DNA from: Chryseobacterium indoltheticum
Lineage (GTDB): Bacteria > Bacteroidota > Bacteroidia > Flavobacteriales > Weeksellaceae
Reading direction: 5' to 3'
Length of the DNA stretch: 64,000 nt
Assembly (NCBI RefSeq): GCF_003815915.1
Contig: NZ_CP033929.1
Coordinates: 1,674,001-1,738,000 of the forward strand
The notes under the pieces were generated by a model. It searched no databases, was not told the origin of the DNA, and saw nothing but the letters and a program-made list of their open reading frames with translations. The translations under genes and the position numbers were made by a program. How positions within the stretch are numbered: position 1 is the stretch's first letter; each line of letters opens with the position of its first letter. Of the stretch, positions 44,987 to 54,614 are shown piece after piece.

Positions 44987-45200
44987 ATGAAATTATTAAT
45001 TACTTCTTCCTTAGCTGCAGGATTTACGCTTTTTGGAGTTGCAAAAACGAGTCGAAGACAACTTCAACAAACACTGATACAATCAATACGGCGGAGAATA
45101 TGGATGAAATACCAACTCCAGCTCCTGTAGATACTTAGTGGCGGCTCCAAAATTCGACACAGCTTTTATGAAAAACGATTCTGCAAAGACAGTCAGATAA
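44987..45200 (+). pseudogene. Broken small lipoprotein gene
   Basis: Frame 1 gives a signal peptide MKLLITSSLAAGFTLFG. A one-base shift is needed to reach CKNESKTTSTNTDTINTAEN, then MDEIPTPAPVDT, which would place a lipobox Cys right after the signal. After a stop a further shift gives VAAPKFDTAFMKNDSAKTVR. All three pieces fit one small Thr/Asp-rich lipoprotein. Two frameshifts mean it is not expressed as such, unless there are sequencing errors. Confidence 0.6.
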
Positions 45201-45359
45201 ATTCAGATCGTTTTAATTATAATTTTTCTCAGTTTTAAATTTCTTCTGAAATAAACTATTAATATTTCGAATATGATTGATTCGGAAAATTTATTGTCCG
45301 ATAAAGTTTGTTAGGTTTTAAGGTATTTGTAATCTTTTAAAATTATCAATTACAAAATT

Positions 45360-45944
45360 GATATTCAGGATTTGGTTCCTGTCAATAAACAAGGTTCAGA
45401 AAATGATGTTTCTGCATTTTTGATTTGTGAATCGGAGACGGAAGAATTTGATCAGTTCAAAAAGCTTTCAAATAATCTTTTGAATATCAATGATTGGAAT
45501 GTAATAGCGGGAAAAAATCCTGTTGAATCTTATATTGATAATAAAAATCAGTCTCAATTGATACAGGAAAATGATTTGGCCAAAATTAAAATTCCCAAAA
45601 AGGAAAATAAAATGAGAAATGGTTTTGCTTGGGTGCAAGTACAAAAAATTCAAATAATAGAAACTGAAGATCTGAAAATAATTGTACTTCAGATGAAACC
45701 ACATTCTTGACCGGAAAATTCAGAGAAAAGTACCGCACATTTTTATATAGAAGGGACAAGCACTTTTATTATCACTAAAAAAGACAAGATTATACAATTC
45801 AGCATTCATGGAAGAAATGAAATTCCTAATGAGAAAAGGTGGTATTCTTCAACGCTTTGCGAAATCTTTTGTAACCGGCGGAGGAATATTCGGAGGAAGG
45901 AAGTACAATTGCAGGATTTCGCAGAAGAATTTATTAAACATTAA
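45360..45944 (+). pseudogene. Decayed hypothetical gene upstream of katE
   Basis: The frame 45372-45710 encodes DLVPVNKQGSENDVSAFLIC, then DWNVIAGKNPVESYIDNKNQ and IETEDLKIIVLQMKPHS. After a stop the same protein continues in the other frames: PENSEKSTAHFYIEGTSTFI, ITKKDKIIQFSIHGRNEIPN, and near the end VTGGGIFGGKEVQLQDFAEE-like sequence followed by FIKH and a stop at 45944. No start codon is seen. It is a fragmentary beta-rich protein of unknown function, immediately before the catalase gene. Confidence 0.6.
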
Positions 45945-45968
45945 ATTAAAATAAACCAATAATATAAT

Positions 45969-48110
45969 ATGGATAAGAAAAATTTACAAAACAATGGCAA
46001 GCTCGATCAGCTTCAAGATCACACCACTGATAATCAGGATACAAAACTGACCACCAATCAGGGATTAAAAGTAAATAACAATCAGGATTCTTTAAAAACA
46101 GATGAAAGAGGTGCAACTTTGCTCGAAGATTTTATTCTGAGAGAAAAAATCACCCATTTTGACCACGAAAGAATTCCTGAAAGAATAGTTCACGCAAGAG
46201 GTTCTGGTGCGCACGGAGTTTTCAAACTGAATAAAAGTTTAGCAAAATATACAAAAGCAAAATTTTTAAATGAAGTTGGAAAAGAAACACCTGTTTTTGT
46301 GAGATTTTCTACCGTTGCAGGTGGCGCAGGAAGTACCGATTTGGCAAGAGATGTAAGAGGTTTTGCCGTGAAATTTTATACCGAGGAAGGAAATTACGAT
46401 TTGGTTGGAAATAATATTCCCGTATTCTTTATTCAGGATGCAATGAAATTTCCGGATTTGGTACATGCCGTAAAACCAGAACCCGATAATGCAATTCCGC
46501 AAGCGGCTTCTGCACACGATACTTTTTGGGATTTTATTTCTTTAATGCCCGAAAGTATGCACATGATTATGTGGGCAATGAGTGATCGTGCAATACCGAG
46601 AAGCTACAGAATGATGGAAGGTTTTGGTGTGCATTCATTTAAATTTGTTAACAGTGACGGAGCGGTTCATTTTGTTAAATTCCATTTTAAACCGAAATTG
46701 GGAGTGCATTCGGTAGCTTGGACGGAAGCACAGAAAATCTCTGGAACAGATCCTGATTTTCACAGAAGAGATCTTTGGGAATCTATTGAAAATGGTGCAT
46801 TTCCTGAATGGGATTTTGGTGTGCAGATAGTTCCTGAAGAAAACGAATTTGATTTTGATTTTGACCTTCTTGATCCCACAAAGATTATTCCCGAAGAGTT
46901 GGTTCCTGTAGAACTTGTAGGAACTTTAACTTTAAACCGAAATCCGGATAACTTTTTTGCAGAAACAGAGCAGGTTGCATTTCATCCTGGACATTTGGTT
47001 CCGGGAATCGATTTTTCGAATGACCCGCTTTTACAGGGAAGATTATTTTCTTATACAGATACCCAATTGTCAAGATTAGGTTCGCCAAATTTCCATGAAA
47101 TTCCAATCAACAGATCAATTAATGAGGTTCATAATAATCAGCGCGACGGTCATATGAGACAACAGATCGTGAAAGGAAAGGTGAGTTATGAACCCAATTC
47201 TATCGGTGGAGGCTGTCCTTTTCAGGCTATGATGAAAGATGGAGGATTTACCACGAACAACGAGCGGGTAAACGGTCAGAAAATAAGAGCGAGAAGTAAG
47301 AGTTTTGTAGATCATTATTCTCAGGCAAAATTATTTTTTAACAGTCAGTCTGAACCTGAAAAAACACACCTTCAGAATGCACTTGTTTTTGAGCTTTCAA
47401 AGGTTACAATTCCTGAAATTAGAGAAAGAGTAGTCGGACAGTTGAATTTTATTGATAAAAACTTAGCTTCTCATGTTGCTGAAAAAGTTGGAGTTAAGGT
47501 TAAAAAATTAAATAATCCAAATGGAAGTATTCCTGCAGATGCAGATCCTGCAAGCTTGCAAAGTGAAGAAAGAGAGCCTTCAACGAAAAGCTCAGAAGCT
47601 TTAAGCATGGAAAATACGGTGAAAGATACTATTGAAAGTAGGATTATCGGTTTCATTATGGCAAACGGAGTAAATACTCAAGCAGTAAAATCACTGAAAA
47701 ATAAACTGGAAAGCAAAGGTGCTGTTGTACAATTTATTGCTCCAAGTGTGGCTCCGGTTGTTGCAGATGATAAAACTTCATTCGAACCGAAACATTCTAT
47801 TTCGAGTGTTGCAAGCGTAAGTTTCGATGCATTATTTATTTGCTCAGGAGAAAAATCTGCACAACAATTGATGCAGCCGGATTTGAAACCTATTCTTACA
47901 GAATTTATCAACGAAGCGTATAAACATTGTAAGGCGATTTATTTTGGGAAGGATACTGATGATATTTACAATGCAACCAACATTGCCAAAAAGAAACACG
48001 AAGATCGAGCGATTGTAAATTCAGGAAAAGATTCTGACGATCAGTTTATCTCAGCAATTGCTGCTCACAGAGTTTGGGATCTTGAAAAAGACCGTAATTC
48101 TATGGCATAA
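45969..48110 (+). CDS. katE: Large-subunit (clade 2) catalase
   Basis: A 713-residue haem catalase of the HPII type. The distal His is in RIVHARGSGAHGVFKLNKSL near residue 76; the conserved distal Asn is in GNNIPVFFIQDAMKFPDLVH near 148; the proximal Tyr lies in GRLFSYTDTQLSRLG near 365. Residues ~560-713 are the extra flavodoxin/GATase1-like C-terminal domain characteristic of large catalases. It removes hydrogen peroxide in the cytoplasm. The start MDKKNLQNNGKLDQLQDH gives the usual disordered N-terminal arm. It is followed after 42 bases by an alcohol dehydrogenase gene and one terminator, so the two are probably co-expressed. Confidence 0.95.
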   Translation: MDKKNLQNNGKLDQLQDHTTDNQDTKLTTNQGLKVNNNQDSLKTDERGATLLEDFILREKITHFDHERIPERIVHARGSGAHGVFKLNKSLAKYTKAKFLNEVGKETPVFVRFSTVAGGAGSTDLARDVRGFAVKFYTEEGNYDLVGNNIPVFFIQDAMKFPDLVHAVKPEPDNAIPQAASAHDTFWDFISLMPESMHMIMWAMSDRAIPRSYRMMEGFGVHSFKFVNSDGAVHFVKFHFKPKLGVHSVAWTEAQKISGTDPDFHRRDLWESIENGAFPEWDFGVQIVPEENEFDFDFDLLDPTKIIPEELVPVELVGTLTLNRNPDNFFAETEQVAFHPGHLVPGIDFSNDPLLQGRLFSYTDTQLSRLGSPNFHEIPINRSINEVHNNQRDGHMRQQIVKGKVSYEPNSIGGGCPFQAMMKDGGFTTNNERVNGQKIRARSKSFVDHYSQAKLFFNSQSEPEKTHLQNALVFELSKVTIPEIRERVVGQLNFIDKNLASHVAEKVGVKVKKLNNPNGSIPADADPASLQSEEREPSTKSSEALSMENTVKDTIESRIIGFIMANGVNTQAVKSLKNKLESKGAVVQFIAPSVAPVVADDKTSFEPKHSISSVASVSFDALFICSGEKSAQQLMQPDLKPILTEFINEAYKHCKAIYFGKDTDDIYNATNIAKKKHEDRAIVNSGKDSDDQFISAIAAHRVWDLEKDRNSMA

Positions 48111-48152
48111 GTTTAGATATTATTTTATAAAACCAAAATCAAATTATATTTT

Positions 48153-49319
48153 ATGAAAGCAGCAGTTTTTCACTCACCGGGCAAAATCACTTGTGACACA
48201 ATTGATGATCCGAAAATAGAAGATCAGAACGATATTATTTTAAAAGTCACTTCCACAGCAATCTGTGGGAGTGATCTTCATATGTATTCCGGCGGAATTC
48301 CTCAGGCTCGTCCGATGGTTATGGGACATGAGTTTATGGGAGTCATTGAAGATGTGGGCAAAAATATTACCCATTTAAAAGTTGGCGACAGAGTAGTTGT
48401 ACCATTTCCGATTGCTTGTGGAGGATGTTATTTCTGTAATCACGATCTTCCGGGAGCTTGTGAAAATTCAAACCCGGATCATTATGGTCCCGAAGGTGGG
48501 ATTTTAACAGAAAAGGGAGGCGGAATGTTCGGTTACAGCGATCTTTACGGAGGTTATAATGGCGGGCAGGCGCAATATGTACGAGTTCCTTACGCCAATT
48601 TCGGACCGAGAAAAGTTTCTGAAAGTCTTACTGATGATCAGGCTTTATTCTTAACAGATATTTTTCCGACAGGATATACCGGAGTAATGTGGGCTGATTT
48701 AAAAGGCGGAGAAACGGTAGCAATTTTCGGAGCAGGACCCGTTGGATCTATGGCTGCTAAAAGTGCAATTCTTCATAATGCTAAAAAAGTGATTGTGATC
48801 GATACGCTTCAATACAGATTGGATCAGATTAAAAAATTGACAGGTTGTGAAACAATTTTATGGAAAGATGCTGAACAAACCGTTGACGAAATTAGACAAA
48901 TGACTGATGGAAGAGGTGCCGATGTTTGCATCGATGCAGTTGGTTTTGAACCGGATCGTAATTTATTAGATAAAGCAAAAGCAGTGGTTAATTTTGAAAA
49001 GGGTTCCATAAAAGTTTTAGATGCTTGTATGAGCGGAGTAAAACGTGGCGGATTTGTCTCTATTCTCGGAGTTTATCCTATGAATTATGACAATTTCAGA
49101 GTCGGGCAAATGTTTGACAAGGGAATCACTTTAAAAGCCGGGCAGTCACCTGTACACGCAATCATTGATAAACTAATGAAATATGTTGAGACAGGTCAGG
49201 TAAAATTGGATGATATTATCACACACCGACTTTCTTTGGATGAAGTCTCAAAAGGATATGAGATTTTTGATAAAAAAGAAGATGGATGTGTAAAAGTTGT
49301 ATTAGATCCTTGGAAATAG
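48153..49319 (+). CDS. Zinc-dependent alcohol dehydrogenase (formaldehyde dehydrogenase-like)
   Basis: A 388-residue MDR-family enzyme. The catalytic zinc is bound by Cys in TAICGSDLHMYSG and His in VMGHEFMG; the structural zinc cysteines are in CGGCYFCNHDLPGACENSNP; the NAD-binding motif is AIFGAGPVGSMAAKSA near residue 190. The sequence group (glutathione-independent formaldehyde/threonine-dehydrogenase-like, with the long insert GPEGGILTEKGGGMFGYSDL) is common next to katE in flavobacteria. Substrate not determinable. Same strand as katE, 42 bases downstream. A strong terminator follows. Length is normal. Confidence 0.9.
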   Translation: MKAAVFHSPGKITCDTIDDPKIEDQNDIILKVTSTAICGSDLHMYSGGIPQARPMVMGHEFMGVIEDVGKNITHLKVGDRVVVPFPIACGGCYFCNHDLPGACENSNPDHYGPEGGILTEKGGGMFGYSDLYGGYNGGQAQYVRVPYANFGPRKVSESLTDDQALFLTDIFPTGYTGVMWADLKGGETVAIFGAGPVGSMAAKSAILHNAKKVIVIDTLQYRLDQIKKLTGCETILWKDAEQTVDEIRQMTDGRGADVCIDAVGFEPDRNLLDKAKAVVNFEKGSIKVLDACMSGVKRGGFVSILGVYPMNYDNFRVGQMFDKGITLKAGQSPVHAIIDKLMKYVETGQVKLDDIITHRLSLDEVSKGYEIFDKKEDGCVKVVLDPWK

Positions 49320-49340
49320 GATAATACACTATTAAATTCT

Positions 49341-49395
49341 AATGTATCTGTATATTGACATTCTAAAAAACATCAATGCACAGATACATTTTTTA
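49341..49395 (+). terminator. Terminator of the katE-ADH operon
   Basis: AATGTATCTGT (49341-49351) pairs with ACAGATACATT (49380-49390), with an inner ATTGA/TCAAT pair, and T residues follow. It lies 21 bases after the dehydrogenase stop. Confidence 0.75.
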
Positions 49396-49561
49396 TGCAA
49401 CATATTATTGCTCTATAAATACTGATGCGATTCTGTGGTTAAGCGTATCACTCCAACTTCACAACCAGACCTTCTCAACCTTTATAATCACAAACTTATC
49501 AAAAAATCCCTTCTTCTCCCAAGGCGGATTTTCGAAGAATTGTTATTGGAGAATCAAAAAA

Positions 49562-51235
49562 TTAAGCGATGACTAACGGTAAAGAAAAAACAAAATCAGA
49601 ACCTTTACCCTCTTCGCTGTAAACTGTAATGGTTTATTGATGGCTGATGATTTCTGAACATATATAAAGCCCTATACCAAAACAGGACACTGAATTCCTA
49701 ATATCACGTTCTGCTCTGTAATATAGTTCAAAAATTTGCTTTGCATCTTCTGCCTCAATGCCTATACCATTATCTTTTACGCTGAAATGCACAAATTCGT
49801 TTTATAAAATAGAGGAGACCGTTATGGTGCTCCCTTGAGGAGAATATTTTATGGCGTTACCAATCAGATTTTGAATCACTTGACTGATCTTATTTCTTTC
49901 AGTACTTATTTTCACGGATTCAATAGGATGAAAAATAAGATGGTGGCTGTTATTTGTCGTGTTGAATTCTTCTTCAACTTCTTTTACCAAGATAGATAAA
50001 TCAAAACGTTTCCCTGTGAATATGTATCTTTCCTGCTTATAGCCTAGAAATGTACAAAAACCCATTAATCATGGCCGTCATTTTTGTAATCTGTTGATCG
50101 GTTTTATCTAACATATTCGAAACAACATCTTCATTGGTTTTTTCGAATTTTCGATGCATTAATTGGATATAGGCCTTAATCGAAGTAAGAGGTGTTTTCA
50201 ATTCATGACTGACCATAGATATAAAATCATTTTTACGCATTTCATCCGGTTTTTTCTCGGTAATCTCGTGGAAAACGCCTGTAAAATAATTTTTACCATC
50301 TCGTTGATGAACTTCACCAATGGCACGTACCCACTTTATCTTCCAATCATGGTACTCAATAATCTGATGTTCCATATCAAAACGAGTTCCTTCACAAAAT
50401 GCACGCTTGACTTGATTGACTACGAACTGGCGAAAATCGGGATGTATTTGATTGATTGCCGATTGGTAGGGCATAGGCTCGTCTGGATAAAAGCCAAAAA
50501 ATTCCTCTAGTTTTGGTGATGCGCTAAATGTTCGGTCGTCAGCAGTAATTTGAAATGTTCCTAATCCAGCTGCATCAACTGCCATTCTTAAATGCTCTTC
50601 TGCACGTTTGATCTTCGCACTTGCAAGATACTGATCAGTAATATCCATAACAACCCCTATGAAAGCTAAAAAATCCCCTGAAGGATCTGCCCGAAGATTA
50701 CCTATCGCATGTAGCCATCGAAGACGTTTATCATGATGTCCGATAACAGGATAAGTGACATTGATTCTTTCTCATGCATTTATGCGTACCATGGCTCATA
50801 TCCATTATCCAACAATCTTCTTCCGATTGCCTCCTCCCATGACTTACCCCACATACGGTAATCAAGATCAAATACGTACAGAAGATCAGGCGTCGTCGAA
50901 GTGTTTCATATAATCTTCTCTGCTGATCAGAGTTAATTTTTTCTATTAATAAAGCATCTTCTTTACTTTGGATAATATCCTTTGCCAGTCCGATCAATAA
51001 GATTATTGCTAGTATCCAATATGGGTATCGCCTTGGAATAGGTCCAGCCAGGGGTACCATCTGCTCTCAATACCCTGTGCTCGAGCTCAAATATTTTTTT
51101 CTCAGGTATACATTCTTCAATTGTAGCATTTACCAATGTAAGGTCATCAGGATACACATTATCCGATCTCCAATCTGTTTTGGGAGCATCTGCATCTTTT
51201 TAAAAAGCCTCTTCCGTCTTTTTTTATATGTATAG
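49562..51235 (-). pseudogene. Decayed PAS-domain sensor histidine kinase
   Basis: Read on the minus strand, the pieces of one gene are spread over all frames: a PAS/PAC start (DADAPKTDWRSDNVYPDDLT; FELEHRVLRADGTPGWTYS) with a stop before it, a second PAS module (GLGTFQITADDRTFSASPKL; EYHDWKIKWVRAIGEVHQRD), the HisKA box (FISMVSHELKTPLTSIKAYI, phospho-His present), then a frameshift at GFLYISRL, the ATPase N box (ISQVIQNLIGNAIKYSPQGS), a stop, and the G boxes (VKDNGIGIEAEDAKQIF; FGIGLYICSEII). At least four stops or shifts separate them. An intact response regulator lies just upstream on the same strand and is its probable former partner. Confidence 0.85.
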
Positions 51236-51259
51236 CGCATTAAGTTCTGAAAAATGATA

Positions 51260-51622
51260 TTATGATAAATATTTGTTCACAATAGTTTCAAGATCATCAA
51301 TATCAAAGGGCTTTCTAAGATAATCATTTGCTCCAGATGTATTTTTAATTTTAGCAATATTTGTAGTGGCACTAACTAAAATCACTGGAACTTTATTGAA
51401 TTTTTGATTGTTTCGTAATGTTTTTATTGCTTCTGCACCTCCAATTTCTGGAATTAAATAATCCATCAATATAAGATCAGGTTGAAAAGTACTTACACAT
51501 TCTACAACATTATTTGATGACTGAGATACTTCCACCTCATATCCTCCTTCTGTAAAGATAATTTGCAAGACATCAAGAAGCGGAACGTCATCATCAAAAA
51601 TAAGTATTCTTTTTCTGTCCAT
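51260..51622 (-). CDS. CheY-like response regulator (receiver only)
   Basis: A 120-residue single-domain receiver. The acidic pair is in ILIFDDDVPLLDVLQ (Asp near residues 9-11), the phospho-acceptor Asp in LILMDYLIPEIGG near 53, the switch Thr/Ser in VILVSATTN near 83 and the Lys in YLRKPFDIDDL near 103. With no output domain it works by protein contact. The neighbouring kinase is broken, so another kinase must phosphorylate it, if it is still used. Reading frame intact. Confidence 0.9.
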   Translation of the reverse strand: MDRKRILIFDDDVPLLDVLQIIFTEGGYEVEVSQSSNNVVECVSTFQPDLILMDYLIPEIGGAEAIKTLRNNQKFNKVPVILVSATTNIAKIKNTSGANDYLRKPFDIDDLETIVNKYLS

Positions 51623-52015
51623 AGAGAAATAGATTTGAAAGTTATTAGAAAAATCTTTATATAGAACTTTAATGATTTAAAATTATTAAAGTTTTTAACA
51701 ATTTTCTTTTGTTTCAGATAACTATTTTAAAGTTATAGTAATCATTCATAAATTTTTACATTTACTATCATAAAGTCAATGATGATAATAACTTTCGGAA
51801 AGTATCTTGTGGTAATTTGTAAGAAATATTAATTAAAGAAAATTACAGTTTGTTGTGGGGTATTTCTGAATAGATATATTTCCTTACGCTTGAATTTGGA
51901 AAAATAATTAGTTACGCTTTATATAAAAACTCACCAAATCTATGATTTTAGTGAGTTTTGGATTTTTGAAACAACAATTGCTCTCATGATTTACAAGAAT
52001 GAATCTAAAATGATT
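51623..52015. other. Spacer with terminator
   Basis: About 390 bases without a gene. AAAACTCAC (51926-51934) pairs with GTGAGTTTT (51951-51959) around a 16-base loop and probably terminates the minus-strand SpoIIAA-like gene. The part before 51800 is AT-rich and must hold the promoter of the response-regulator gene; no exact minus-7 box was found. Confidence 0.5.
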
Positions 52016-52417
52016 TTAAAATTCTGAATATTCAGGCTCATTGCCGTTGTTGCACCAGTATAAAGCATGATACACTTTATCTTTTGGAAATATTTTGACA
52101 TTTTCGGAAGCAGATAGTATATTGATTTTCTGTATTCCTGCATCATCACTTACGATGGCTGCACGATTACAGTGCTTTTTCTTATCAAAATGTGAAAGTG
52201 ATCGAGTAAGCCATGCTACATCTGTTTGTGTTACATCATCATTAATGTATAACATATAGTTCAGCTCATCGAATCTTGCAAGTTTATTAGCAACATGTGG
52301 AGTAACAATGTTATTGAAATCTTGCGGATTGATTTCTCCGGTGGCATTAAATGCGGCAACATTGTCTGGTGCATCGTTGAGTAGGGTGATCATAAGATTT
52401 ATTTTTGGTGTAGACAT
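52016..52417 (-). CDS. SpoIIAA-like (STAS) family protein
   Basis: A 133-residue cytoplasmic protein of the SpoIIAA-like/DUF3478 group: ATGEINPQDFNNIVTPHVAN, KLARFDELNYMLYINDDVTQ, SLSHFDKKKHCNRAAIVSDD and the final DKVYHALYWCNNG match the family's beta-alpha pattern (MIxITGxxxxxDY...L..HF). Members occur in stress-related bacteria and have a STAS-like fold; a lipid- or protein-binding regulator is suspected. Start at MSTPKINLM. It stands alone, with catalase and a PRC-type stress gene cluster nearby. Intact. Confidence 0.7.
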   Translation of the reverse strand: MSTPKINLMITLLNDAPDNVAAFNATGEINPQDFNNIVTPHVANKLARFDELNYMLYINDDVTQTDVAWLTRSLSHFDKKKHCNRAAIVSDDAGIQKINILSASENVKIFPKDKVYHALYWCNNGNEPEYSEF

Positions 52418-52534
52418 GTGCTAACAAATACTAAACCAAATAAAATGTTATTTTTCTTTGATTTTTATTAATAGGGATGTCACAATAAAATCTTGTAATC
52501 GAAAATCTGATTTTGGTTCTGCAATTAATATTTT

Positions 52535-52833
52535 CTTTCTCTGCTATTTAAATTTTGTATTTCTGCAACTTCTTGGGAATTTATTTTGAAATCTAAAATG
52601 TCGGGCTTGTTCCCTTTAAATGATCATTGATAAATAATTCAAAAATATAAAACCCTGAATTCTTTTTGATATAATGTCGCTGTTAAGGTGTTGACATCAA
52701 TAATCAAGATTTTCTGTTTTCTGGTTCGCTCCATATTGGCAAAGCAACTTTTTGACTATTATCACTCCATACCACAGATCCCGCTGTCCAGTCATTAATT
52801 GTTACTATTTTGTCTTTGAAAGTTAAGTATGAT
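52535..52833 (-). pseudogene. Broken duplicate of the hypothetical gene at 29887-30354
   Basis: The DNA from about 52540 to 52833 matches bases 29920-30223 almost exactly over long blocks (for example CTGTCCAGTCATTAATTG and TGACTATTATCACTCCATA are shared). The copy lacks the start and end, has deleted the GLRINDNPLYN-type segment and contains frameshifts. It is a decayed relative, not a gene. It shows that both loci share an accessory family. Confidence 0.8.
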
Positions 52834-52940
52834 TAACTTAACATTTAGATTGTCAAAATAGTAGCAGTAATTTTAGGTTTTTTTAATTTGTTTCTGCAAA
52901 TATAAATCCGACCTTTACAGTCGGATTGGAGAAGTGTTTT

Positions 52941-53318
52941 TTAGGATGAAATCTCTTTGCTGTCTATTAATTTATTTCCATCTAGCTTTTTCTGATGATT
53001 AATTCCCCAATCTTTCAAAGCATCAATTACCGGAGTAAGGCTCTTGGCATAATCATCAAGAGTGTAAGAAATCTTTATTGGATAACTTTCAACGATAAGC
53101 CTCTTAATTAACATATGATGTTCAAGATCTTTTAGCTCTTTGGCTAATGCTCTCGGAGTTATCCCTGGTATACTTTCCTGAATATCCGTAAACCTGCAAT
53201 TTCCAACGCTTATTGATATAATAATGAGTAATTTCCATTTCCCACTGATTACATCCAAAGCATCTCTGACGGGTTTAACAGTATTTAAACAATCTAAATG
53301 TTCCTTCTTTTTTGTCAT
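52941..53318 (-). CDS. HxlR-family transcriptional regulator
   Basis: A 125-residue winged-helix protein: the opening CLNTVKPVRDALDVISGKWK, LLIIISISVGNCRFTDIQES, IPGITPRALAKELKDLEHHM and YTLDDYAKSLTPVIDALKDW are all family signatures (a Cys near the start, the GKW motif and the wing). HxlR proteins respond to reactive compounds and regulate reductases or monooxygenases. It lies 37 bases after the LLM oxidoreductase gene on the same strand, presumably one operon and autoregulated through the palindrome before that gene. Intact. Confidence 0.9.
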   Translation of the reverse strand: MTKKKEHLDCLNTVKPVRDALDVISGKWKLLIIISISVGNCRFTDIQESIPGITPRALAKELKDLEHHMLIKRLIVESYPIKISYTLDDYAKSLTPVIDALKDWGINHQKKLDGNKLIDSKEISS

Positions 53319-53355
53319 TTTACATTTAAACTTTCAACAATCATTGATACAAGTA

Positions 53356-54366
53356 CTATTTTCTATCCAAATTTATTTCGTCCATAAGCTCAGCAAAAAG
53401 ATGAATTGACTTAAGGCGGTCCTCAATATCAAAAATTGTTGAAACCGTCATTAATTCATCTATATTAGTTTGATCAATAAAGTCAAGTAGTTCACGTTTT
53501 ACTTTTTCTTTACTCCCGACAAATGAATATTTTAGCATTTGATGTAAGCTAGGGTGCTTTATAATATCCTTGAGATCATCGGTCATTTCTGTCGGCGGAT
53601 GCAGAGGCTGGGAATTTCCCGTCAGTACTCCGAAAAACATTCTTACTAAAGAGGTAAATAAACGCTCTGCTTCCTCATCAGTGTTAGCCATTATAATGTT
53701 TACACCTGCCATGATATATGGTTGATCCAATGATTCTGATGCTTGAAACTCCTCTCGGTAAATATGTAACGCAGAAATAAGGTTTGCAGAAGCAAAATGA
53801 CTTGCAAATGCATATGGAAGACCTTTTTGGGCAGCAAGATGAGCACTGTCTGTACTTGATCCCAAGATATAAACCGGAACGCCGGTACCTTCTGCAATGG
53901 GTGTACGGATACTTGAGGATTTGTTATCAGTAGAAAAGTATTTTTGAATTTTATTGACCTCATCAGGGAAAGAATGAGCAGCTTTCATAAAATCCGAACG
54001 GATTGCCATTGCGGTTGGGGTATCGGTGCCGGGAGCACGTCCTAATCCAAGATCGATTCTTCCTGGATACAATTGCGCCAGAGTTCCAAACTGCTCAGAG
54101 ATAATAAGAGGTGAGTGGTTGGGAAGCATTATTCCTCCGGAACCAACCTTTATTTTATCGGTATTCTCAGCGACATATCCGATTAAAACTGATGTTGCAC
54201 TGCTTCCTACAGATTCTGAATTATGATGTTCAGCAAACCAATATCTTATATAATTGTGCTCTTCTGCGACCTGTGCCAATCTGAGAGAATTATTTAAAGT
54301 CTCTTTATAGCTGCTGTTTTGAGATACAATAGCCAGTTCAAGAATAGAATATGATATATTTTTCAT
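53356..54366 (-). CDS. LLM-class flavin-dependent oxidoreductase
   Basis: A 336-residue luciferase-like monooxygenase. It begins MKNISYSILELAIVSQNSSY, then YWFAEHHNSESVGSSATSVL, KVGSGGIMLPNHSPLIISEQ, and LGRAPGTDTPTAMAIR, the typical LLM TIM-barrel with the FMN-phosphate-binding part. It uses FMNH2 or F420 analogues on an unknown substrate. The ATG I choose lies 7 bases after a perfect TATATTTG box, so the mRNA is almost leaderless; an alternative upstream start would lie within the box. It is the first gene of the operon with the HxlR regulator. Confidence 0.9.
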   Translation of the reverse strand: MKNISYSILELAIVSQNSSYKETLNNSLRLAQVAEEHNYIRYWFAEHHNSESVGSSATSVLIGYVAENTDKIKVGSGGIMLPNHSPLIISEQFGTLAQLYPGRIDLGLGRAPGTDTPTAMAIRSDFMKAAHSFPDEVNKIQKYFSTDNKSSSIRTPIAEGTGVPVYILGSSTDSAHLAAQKGLPYAFASHFASANLISALHIYREEFQASESLDQPYIMAGVNIIMANTDEEAERLFTSLVRMFFGVLTGNSQPLHPPTEMTDDLKDIIKHPSLHQMLKYSFVGSKEKVKRELLDFIDQTNIDELMTVSTIFDIEDRLKSIHLFAELMDEINLDRK

Positions 54367-54372
54367 GTAGTA

Positions 54373-54410
54373 CAAATATACGTGAAAATCACTATAGAAA
54401 GTATAGCGAT
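54373..54410 (-). promoter_or_regulatory. Leaderless promoter and palindrome of the LLM-HxlR operon
   Basis: On the minus strand the box TATATTTG (54373-54380) is an exact TAnnTTTG match ending only 6 bases before the ATG (54364-54366). Just upstream, ATCACTATA (54388-54396) and TATAGCGAT (54402-54410) form an inverted repeat with one mismatch around GAAAG. The palindrome covers the expected minus-33 region, which fits an HxlR operator. Confidence 0.6.
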
Positions 54411-54614
54411 TATAATTTGTATAGTTTTATATCCTGTCAATTTTTGATTTTCAATTCTAATTGTTATCGAGGATGTATCAGGTTTTAAAAAGAATAACCG
54501 AAAGAAGTATGGTGAAAATTAGTAATAGCAAGCTTTATTTATAAATTTAAAATCCCATGGCATTTTATTTGTTCAATTATTGCTTCCAAATATATTAACG
54601 TATAAAATATTACT

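Noticed and set aside
44848..45138. 96-codon frame as an intact gene
   Set aside because: Its second half is only the mature part of the broken lipoprotein; the first half is non-coding in appearance.
49376..49576. 66-codon plus-strand frame after the katE-ADH terminator
   Set aside because: It overlaps the terminator stem and the end of the decayed kinase; no signature.
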